Shown in pieces: positions 47,935-56,900 of a stretch of 64,000 nucleotides of DNA; the first letter of the stretch is position 1, and each line of letters begins with the position of its first letter. This stretch comes from Plicaturopsis crispa FD-325 SS-3. Taxonomy: Eukaryota; Basidiomycota; Agaricomycetes; Amylocorticiales; Amylocorticiaceae. The translations under genes were made by a program, and so were the position numbers. Where the stretch lies: positions 63,242 to 127,241 of the forward strand of contig KN832579.1 of NCBI GenBank assembly GCA_000827205.1. The letters are read 5' to 3'. The notes under the pieces are model-generated. The model worked only from the letters and a program-made list of their open reading frames with translations. It did not search any database and had not been told where the DNA came from.

Positions 47935-49715
47935 ATGAGTCCTCCACCCAGCGAGCGCGACCGCCTCATCGCCCCCAACGGTGCCCACGACGAGGCTGAG
48001 GAAGCACAGGAAAACTACCAGCGCACGGTGATCCGCCGCTCGTCCTGGGGCGGCCTCACCGTCGTCTTTATCCTTGGACTCGCATTCGTTTTCATACTTC
48101 AGGGCCGCGTCGACGACTGGTCGTACTGGTCGGGCGTGCTCCCGAAGAACCCTGCGCTGGCGGCGAGGATGATATTGGAGAATTCGCCGGTGATCGTGAG
48201 TGGAATCTAGGGCGCGGGCCGTCGTTTTCGTTGCTCACGGATGAACATTGGGTGCCATTCTGGTGTGTAGGACGGTCATATTGGTGCGTAATGATCTCAT
48301 AGCACAAGTAGAAAGAGCGCTGACTAGGATATCTACCTCGCGAATTCCAGACTTGCCCTTCGCCGTGCGGGCGCGCTATGCAAACAACGTGTCCGCAGTC
48401 GACCTCAACGCGCGCCAACCCGGGCACGTCGATATCCCGCGCCTCCGCCAGGGCAAAGTCGGTGGCTTCTTCTGGTCTGTATACGTGGGCTGCGCGAAAC
48501 CCGACGACGAGGGGCCCGACTTCGTCAATGCCTCATGGCGCGTTAGGTGCGTTATATACCTATCATGACCGGACGCGCACTGACAACCAAATACGCTAGG
48601 GACACGCTCGAGCAGATCGACGTCGCGCGGCAGCTCATCGACAAATACCCCGAAACGTTCAGATTCGCACTCACGTCGACGGACATCAAGTCTGCCATCA
48701 GCGAGGGCCGCATCGCGAGCATCCTCGGCGTCGAAGGGTGCGCCGCCTCCTCGTCCACTTGTATCCGTGCAGAGAACTGACGCGCACGCAGCGGCCACCA
48801 GCTCGGCAACTCCATCGGCGTGCTAAGGCAGTACTACAATCTCGGCGCACGATACATGACGCTCACGCACACCTGCCACAACGCCTTCGCCGACTCCTGC
48901 GGCATGGCCCCCGGGTTCCCGCCGCGCCATGGCGGCCTCAGGTGTGCACTACTGCTATGACTACGCTATCGCTATGCAAGCCCGACCGATATTGCATGCT
49001 GACGACCTGCGCAGCGACCTCGGGCGCACGCTCGTCACGGAGATGAACCGCCTTGGCGTGCTCGTCGACCTCTCTCATACCTCGGACGCCACCGCCGCGC
49101 AGGCGCTCAACCACTCGCGCGCCCCCGTGATCTGGTCGCACTCCTCTGCACGCGCGGTCCACGACGTGCCGCGGAACGTGCCGGACTGGGTCCTCAGGCT
49201 GGTGGGCGAGGGCGAGGGACAGAAGGATGCGGTCGTTATGGTAAACTTCGCACCGGGCTTTGTCGCGCCGGACGGGCTGGCCGACGTTAGCGCCGTCGCG
49301 GACCACGTCGAGCACATCGCTAGGATCGCAGGGAAGAAACAGTAAGTGTCCCGTTACCCCATCTCCATCCCCACCCTCACTAATGCCCTTCCGCTAGCGT
49401 CGGCCTCGGCAGCGACTTTGACGGGATTCCAGCGGGGCCCGTCGGGCTCGAAGACGTGTCCAAATACCCCGCACTCGTACGTCTTTGTGCTTGTACTCCT
49501 CGTATACACGTACTGACCCCGCGTTTTAGATTGCCGCGCTGTACGCGCGCGGGTGGAACAAATACGAGCTCGCGGGGCTCACGGGCGCGAACCTACTGCG
49601 CGTGTTCGAGGGTGCCGAGCGCGTCGCGGCGGAGCTGCAAGCGAGCGGGCTCGCGCCCGCGTACGATGTGTATGAGAAGAGGCCGGACTTACCAGTGAAC
49701 TGGGACGACTTGTAG
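47935..49715 (+). CDS. Membrane dipeptidase, peptidase family M19 (449 aa)
   Basis: Eight exons (47935-48195, 48271-48283, 48351-48546, 48600-48737, 48792-48941, 49015-49341, 49398-49476, 49530-49715) give a 1350-nt frame. One N-terminal membrane helix ([15 protein letters not shown]) makes it a type II membrane protein with the catalytic domain outside the cytosol. Zinc ligands of the renal dipeptidase family are all present: DGHIDLPF (His, Asp), GVEGGHQ (Glu), LVDLSHTS (His), IWSHSSAR (His), and GSDFDG (Asp). Exon 2 is only 13 nt and encodes the DGHI ligand segment. The enzyme hydrolyses dipeptides; the exact substrate is unknown. Confidence 0.95.
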
Positions 49716-50292
49716 ACAGTCGGTTGAAGGATGGCGAATGGACAAACTATGTAAGACAAAGGCTACGGTTTGGATTTGTTAGGTGAAGTCCCGTCTGCTC
49801 TCCTCTTCTCAAATACTTATGAAGGGCTCGTCCAAACAGCATTACTATGTCGTACTTGTACGCTTTGGAATGAAGGACTACTTCTTCAGCTTGTTAGCGG
49901 GCAGTCAGCCCGAATTCAGCGTCGACGTATCATGTTGGACAAGACTGCTGGACAAATCGCGAATGTGGGATGTTTGTATTCCTTGTGCACTCCGAACGAT
50001 AACATGACTACGTCGACATACATGTCTAAGGATGTCCTATCAGCAGGTCGGCTCAAGCTTAGCAAGTTCGTCTAGCTACCAACTTCAATGTTTGTTCACG
50101 CGCTAATGTTCATTGTCCGGCAGCATTAGCAGTGAGCACGGCTGCCTGATGCGTATGCAACTCCCACGGGGAACTCCTCAGCACAGCATATTGATAAACA
50201 TCAACGCTAGCTCAGCTGTCAATAACAATTCTCAACCCAACGACGACGCGTCACTGCGCACATGAGCGTGTCTATCGTCCGTACTGACCCCA
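49716..50292. other. Intergenic with shared 3' block
   Basis: About 49730-49880 matches the sequence after copy 12 (51490-51640) and, inverted, after copy 11 (42690-42840). Confidence 0.6.
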
Positions 50293-51434
50293 ATGAGTAG
50301 CGAGGGGGTCTCCTCTACGGCCAACATCATCGGTATCGCGACCGGCATATTTGCCCTCCTTGGATTCGTCTTCTACCGAGACCACCTCCCTACTGCGAGG
50401 CTCAAACGCCTCGACGAGCTGATCAAGGAGACGCAGGAGTCTCTAGACCAGGCTGTAGAGGAAAACACCCTCCCTGATCCCTCGGCTCGGGAGGACATAC
50501 GGAGGCGCCTCCGCAGGTGCGCAGTGCTTCGTAACCACTCGGTCGTCGGTGTTGCTGATGCGCATGCGCGGCTCCAGCATACGCGACGATGCGCACGAGC
50601 ATCGGCGCCGCACCTACCGCGCGATGTCGCTCGTCGACCAGTACCGCGAGTTCCTGCGGGGCCTCTCCTGGTCTATCGAGCGCACGTGCCGCGAAGCGGA
50701 GTACATACGGATGGACTTGACCGTGAGTAGCACGTTGTAACAGGCTGCGGGGCTCCTAACATTTAGTCACCGCTTTCGTCTAGGACGCGATAGACCGCCG
50801 GCGCGTTGAAGAATTGTTACCGCTGGACAGGACAGGTACGTGTCGAGCACATCGACGACTGTATGCACGGACTGTTTTTTTTTTGGATGTAGATGAGACA
50901 ATTCGTTTGCGCCCAGCGCGCGCGGCGCCCACGATCCACACAGCCGACCACGCCCTGCTCAATCTGAACAGTCTCTCCCTCCCCGCGACCTTATATCCTG
51001 AAGCCAGGATCCCGCTTCCAGACGAAGACGACTCCTTGCCAGCATCGCCCGACTCGGAAGTGCCCCGCGTGTATTTCTTCGCTCCATTCGACGAACAACC
51101 CCAGGATGAGCACGGATCCAGGAGCGAAGAAGCCGTTCTCGACAGCCTATTGGAGGTACCTAAGAGAAAGCGCGGCCGACCGAAGGGGTCGAAGAATAGG
51201 AAGCCTACAGTGCCGGACGAAGAAGAGGAATACGCGCTGAAGCGTATGCGGAGGAAGGCGGGGTTGCCTCCCGGCAGCGAGCAGATGCCGCTACTGCGGC
51301 CGCATCGCAAAACCAAAGAGCGCGAGGCGGTAGCGTCGTCGTCAGCGATCGAGCTCGACCACGACATGCTCCAGCGGCCCACCGACGAGACACCCGCGAA
51401 GTCCTCGCAGCGCCGTCCCTACCGCGCTCGGTAG
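50293..51434 (+). CDS. HLP-QxEF family protein, copy 12, with an AT-hook-like motif (320 aa)
   Basis: Exons 50293-50516, 50578-50722, 50784-50835 and 50893-51434 (224, 145, 52 and 542 nt) give a 963-nt frame. Exon 1: MSSEGVSSTANIIGIATG then FALLGFVFYRDHLPTARL and KRLDELIKETQESLDQA. Exon 2: HEHRRRTYRAMSLVDQYREF then LRGLSWSI. Exon 3: DAIDRRRVEELLPLDRT. The C-terminal exon has RLRPARAAP, acidic DEDDSLPASPDSE, then KRKRGRPKGSKNRKP, which contains the RGRP core of an AT-hook flanked by basic residues. It ends SSQRRPYRAR. A membrane helix plus a DNA-binding motif would suit the nuclear envelope, but this is inference. Confidence 0.83.
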
Positions 51435-51865
51435 GCGTTCCTATCCACTCGTTCCGTGCGCTATTTCAGATCTTTTGATGGAATGTGCTGGGATGGAGGA
51501 TGGATGCACTATGTAAGGGAGCGGATACGCCCTGGATTTATTAGGTGAAGTCCTGTCCGCTCTCATCTACGTCATAAATACTTATGAGGGGCTCCATCGA
51601 ACAGTATATTGTACTTGTACGTTCTGGTATGAAGAACTACCTGGATAGAATGGGATGCTTGAAAGACAGCTTGCGAAGATCTACTCCCTCTGCCCCCCTG
51701 CATACACACAACTTGTACTATACAGGTGACGCAGTGTGGGCTCTGTTAATCATTGCTCAAACGATCACTCACTAACACTCATCCTCAAACCAGGCGAATC
51801 GTGCTCGTGCCCTACGCCTTGGATGTGCATACATAGGACTTTGGTTGGCATCGTATCCCGTCATC
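51435..51865. other. Intergenic with shared 3' block
   Basis: Contains the block shared with 42690-42840 (inverted) and 49730-49880, and near 51725 a stretch matching the inverted sequence around 42450. Confidence 0.6.
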
Positions 51866-52042
51866 ATCGACGACACGACCCGCCCAACTCATCGTGCTCT
51901 ACCGCACGCACCTTCCTAGCGCGATGTATAACCATCTCGAGGGCATCCTGGACAAGACGGAGGCCATCTACGACATCGCCATCGAGAAGGCGCTCCTTCC
52001 GGACGTGCAGTTCCAGAATGTCATGCAACGTTGCATTGCTGT
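51866..52042 (+). pseudogene. HLP-QxEF family, copy 13, truncated exon 1
   Basis: The sequence follows exon 1 of copy 10 closely (LYRTHLPSAMYNHLEGILDK, then EAIYDIAIEKALLPDVQFQN). The ATG is ATC here (51866-51868), 47 nt of the hydrophobic helix are missing, and the 5' splice site after the final GCTGT is GCATGT instead of GTAGGT. No exon 2 follows. It is a dead copy. Confidence 0.85.
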
Positions 52043-52776
52043 GCATGTATGCACCCCCTCGCTCGTGATTGGCGCCGCACCATCGGGGCTGCTGTGCGCG
52101 CCCCTTAGGTTGGATTCTGCTGGTATGTTCAGGTCAGCCACGTCCGGGATTGCTTCGTGCGCCGCCTGTTCGTCCGCTCCGTCGTTAGTGGTGTCATTCA
52201 ATGTTGTGGCCTTTCACGCATTGAAGACGAGCTACAGTACCGCTGTCCGCTGTCGCTTTCTAGCCACCGTCGGGCGCTAGAAGGCGCTCCTTGCGACGCT
52301 ACTCCAGCCACAATCTTCCCAGTCTTGGAGCTGTTCGGTGAGTCCTTCAACTACCCTCTTCAAGACGATCCTGATGAGCAGCAATGCAAAGGGAGGGCTA
52401 TGCTGTGATGCGTCAAGGACGGCAATTATTTCACTAATTTGGCTGGAGTGTCGGGTCCCCGGTATGTCGATTACTTTTTGAGGAGGTCTTCTCGGGAGCC
52501 AAAGGTCATCAGGTCGTCATTGGCTCGGGCAAATTCATTTACGGTAATCCTGCTCCTCGTAATTGTCAGGTTTTCCTTCGGGGAACGTGCTGCGGGTCCC
52601 ATCTCGGGAGTAGCTGCTCTAATAGTGTTTTCACTGCTTTACAGAATTTTGGATACGCACAGTTTGTGTGGTTGCAGTGTGGACGTCGCACAGCATATGA
52701 GCGAACATCAGCGCTCACCTCAGTTCTTAAGCCCTACGCCCGCCCATGCGCGTGTATATCGTCCATGCCGACCCCC
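52043..52776. other. Intergenic
   Basis: Downstream of dead copy 13 and upstream of copy 14. No exon 2 of copy 13 and no other gene is seen. Confidence 0.5.
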
Positions 52777-53924
52777 ATGAGTAGCGAATGGGTCTCCTCC
52801 ACGGCCAACATCACCGGTATTGCGACCGGCATACTTGCCCTCCTTGGATTCGTCTTCTACAGAGACCACCTCCCCACTGCAAGGCTCAAACGCCTCGACG
52901 AGCTGATGAAGGAGACGCAGGAGATCCTCGACGAGGCCGTCGAAGAGGATATCCTCCCTGATCTAGCAGCTCGGGAGGACATACAGAGGCGCCTTCGTTG
53001 GTACGTAGTCTGTCGTGATTGCACGGTCTTTGGTATCGCTGATGAGCGTGCACAACACCAGCGTGCGCGCCGATGCGCACGAGCACCGGCAGCGCACGTA
53101 CCGCGCGGTGTCGTTTGTCAAGCAATACCGCGAGTTCCTGCGGGGTCTCTCCTGGTCTATCGAGCACACGTGCCGCAAGGCGGAGCGCATACGCATCGAC
53201 CTGACCGTGAGTAGCGCGTTTTAATGGGGTTCGGGGCTCCTCGTGTTCATCTGTTGCTCTTGTCCAGGATGTGATAGATCGCCGCCAGCGCGTGGAGGAT
53301 TTGTTTCCGCAGAATGGATCTTGTACGTGTCATGTAGATACCTGGTTGTGTCTGTGTGGATTGCTTATTTTATGGACAAAAGACAATGCTATGCGTTTGC
53401 GCCCAATGCCTTCGTCCACACTTGCGGCGCCCGCTAGCGTACCCAGTGCCAACATAGCACAAGCCTCTCCATCGGTTCCATCTCTCGAGCCAACGCACTA
53501 CGCCATGCCCAATCTGAACGGTACCTCGCTCTTTCCTGAGCTAAGACTCCTCTGCCGGATGAAGATGGTAACGAGCTAGCTTCGGCGGAGCAAGAAGGTG
53601 CGGACAAAGAAGCAGCCCCTTAGCCTATGATCATACCTAGATTATACGGACGCCCGCTGGACGACATCGACACGGTGATGGAACTGTTCAAAGCTATGGA
53701 CGCCATGGAGGTCCCATCTCGAGAGATCGAAGATTTAGCCCGTGACATTCCAATGTCGCGATGCAGCTGTATTGCACGGAGGGAGTATGATGATGAGGAG
53801 GAGTTGGAGTTGTTGAAGGGGTATTGAGCTCGACCTCGCGCACGACATGCTCCCGCAGCGCACCGACGAGACACCAGCGAAGTCCTCACAGAGCACGCAA
53901 CGCCGCCCCTACCGCGCTCAGTAG
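52777..53924 (+). pseudogene. HLP-QxEF family, copy 14, decayed C-terminal exon
   Basis: Exons 1-3 are sound: 52777-53000 (224 nt; MSSEWVSSTANITGIATG, DHLPTARL), 53062-53206 (145 nt; HEHRQRTYRAVSFVKQYREF) and 53268-53322 (55 nt, one codon more than its relatives). Exon 4 opens with NAMRLRPMPSS but stops at 53577-53579; another frame then reads PLPDEDGNELASAEQEGADK, the acidic stretch of the family, and the tail QRRPYRAQ survives at 53924. The last exon has thus been shifted. A 206-residue short form could still be made, similar in length to copies 2, 3 and 5, so loss of function is not certain. Confidence 0.68.
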
Positions 53925-56900
53925 CCGATCTCTTTCGCATGCACATAAGTTATGCATGTTCCGTGCACCATTGCGGACGGCGTAGTCTTGCGGTTCATCG
54001 CTGTCTACGCTATGCTGAGTATTGAATCGTTTATTTCCCTTTTTTGTGCATACCAGGTAATGTACATACCGATTTCTATCACATGTACACGTTCGCAGAT
54101 GCCCGCTGTGTACTCCCTACCGCGCTGTGCTTCAATACTCGATACTCTTACGATGGGGATGACAGTGATGTTGAGCAGCCTGTGTTAATTGATCAAATTA
54201 ATGACTCAACGAAATTAGCATGGCTCGCGGGGCCCACGTACCGTACGCACCTCTGCAAAGTGAGCGTGCCCGCACCGAAATTCTCCCGCACATCAGGCAA
54301 CACAACAATTACTAGCGGCGCGCAAAAGGCGAAGAAGCATTGTGGCGCGTAGTCGATATCATGGACACACTGACAGGATCGAAAAAGACGGTCCGAGCAC
54401 TGAGCCGTCGTTATGAGCCAGCTCCAGCCTGGAGACTCACCCAGGTACAGCATCGCGCCCGGAAGTGCACCCCGGCGGGGTCACCTGTGGGTCGGATGAT
54501 GTGGGGCAAGCATCTATTGCTGGAGGCGGGGTGACGAGACGGAGATCACAGTGCTAGAGTGAGGTCGGAGTGGAATGGTGTGAAGGCGGAGCACCGTGCA
54601 GCCCAACGACGACGACAGTGGTCCGTCGAGTGATGTGCTGTATTGCTGCATCGAATTGCATTTGGCGCACAAGACGTGGGCAAAGAGGATCATATCGAAG
54701 ACTCGGGGCACAAATTTAATCGTGAAAAACGAGGGACTCGCGGCGTACAAAGTACTCGAGAGAGAATATCTGTATACGCCTCGCGAGAGATAACTTGAGG
54801 ATGACGAGCGCTCAGCCGCCACGCTAACTCCAACTTTATCCCGGACAAATAACAGCGTGGGGTGCAGAGGCGAACCCCAATAGGGCCACATATGCGCCAA
54901 ACGGTGTCTTATAAAGGGAATATGCGGGAGGCGACGTGACCAATAGCGGCGCGAGCGCGACGGGATGCAGATCGGAGCATAGAAATATGTAAAAGAACGG
55001 AATGAAGGTCGTGGAGAATATATGGGCGTGGCAGAGCTGCGTCGAGCCATGTCCAGCACTGATGCATGGAACAATCATTCCACAACACCGTCTGCAATGG
55101 AGATGGCCCCGTCGGGCCATCCATGCATCGGATGATGTGTCCATGCGCACAGGTGCTGGGGACGGGGCGACTGCTAGTGGTGCCAGGCTCTGGCAAAGAA
55201 ATGGCAACGTGGTGGGATCGCAAGATCGTGCGAGCGAGAACTTGAGTGTCTGACTTGAGGGACTGACCTGGATCCAAATACCAAAGTCTGAAACCGAGCA
55301 ATACCCGGACGCGGAGTTGTCATGTCAAGTCTCGAGGGCTACGCCCCAACAGCAGCACAATTGGGCATGATGCGTTGGTATGGGCGGCAAGTCATAACGG
55401 CGCAGCGAATGCGAGGAGTGAATGCTAGGGCGCCTAGCATTTCAGACTGGACGAAAGACAGAGCCTTCAGACAAATTGGGCCAACTCCAGCAGTATACTC
55501 CTTCGAGATAGCGTAGCATACACATAATCGAAGTCCATCGGGCGCATATGGACATCGGATGACGTGCGGGGAGTGAATTGGTGCTGGAGGCGCGACGAAT
55601 GGCAGGCAAGAGGTGAAGATGGAGACAACGCGGAAGCGTGCGCGAGCTCAGAGATACGAGTGCAGTACAGCTAAGGGTTGAATTCGACGAGAGTGAACAG
55701 AGAGAGGACAACATCATAGTGGTGAATCAAGTGTAAGGAAGACGAGAGCAAGACCAAGGTTGATGTGGCGTGAGAATTGCCCTCGAATGTGAGCCTCGTT
55801 CCTCGTCCTCGACCAACTTTCCTCGACGTTCTCTGAGCTCGTCAATTCGAATGCGAGGTGTGTCCTGTGAATCTCAGCGACTGTGACAATTTTTATCCCC
55901 TCTGAAGATGCTTGAAGCTCATTTTTCCACCATCAACTCAATGGAAATCTGCTACTTTACGCGAACTAAGTAGTACAAATATCGTACTAGTAGTCACAAG
56001 TTGGTACAGTACTTGAGCGCACGAGAGTTTATCCCAATTGGACTACTCCGGCGCCAGATAATGTGGATGCTGAAGGATGCTGGAGGGGGCACGGCCGATG
56101 GCTGATACGACAAGTAAAGCAATGCAAAGAGAATATTAAACAAGATAAAGAGAATGGACGCGCACTGGTCGAACTATCACCGTCCAAATTTGGCCTACAA
56201 CATCGTGCAAGGAAGTGAGACCCGACTGATGTGACAATGGAGGAGGTGCACCAATGTGAAAGAGACATCCGAGTAGAGAAGTGCCGCAGCATCGCGCGGG
56301 AGGTAGGCTACTGTGTGCAAGCAATCCTGTACGAGCGGAGCCACCGCGTGAGACGGAAATGAGCAGAGAGGTAGGAAAGTACATACCGGCCGCGAGACGA
56401 GATGCAACAACAGGGCTGCTATTGGCGGGACGAGTCCGGTTGGTCAGCCCAGCACACGAGGAGCACAAGCGGGAGTCAGCAAAACAGCAAGCAGAGGTGA
56501 GTAGATTCATCGCATGACACCGGAATCCGTTGTCCGAGATTTGACTGCATCGAGCAATGAATCCAGCTCGAGGAGGCTGGACACGCTTCATAGGGAGTGT
56601 GGACCGGAAAGGGGGGAAGAGCCGCAGGCCAGAAAATTCGCAAGGCACGAATACGACGAGGATAAAGAGTTGCCGAAGCACGTTTCGACCCAGGATGCAA
56701 GCGCCAGCTCCAGACAGGCCGTCGCTACTTCGAATCGCGCGCCCGAAAAGCGAGCAGGGCGCAGTTGGACGCAGGATGTGACGCAGGTTTACGGCGAGGC
56801 TGGAGGCGGAACAACGATACTGGTACGTGAAACAGCGAAAGATGTACGGACAGAGAAGCATTGACAGAGTGAACGACATGGAGAGAGAGTCGCGACACGT

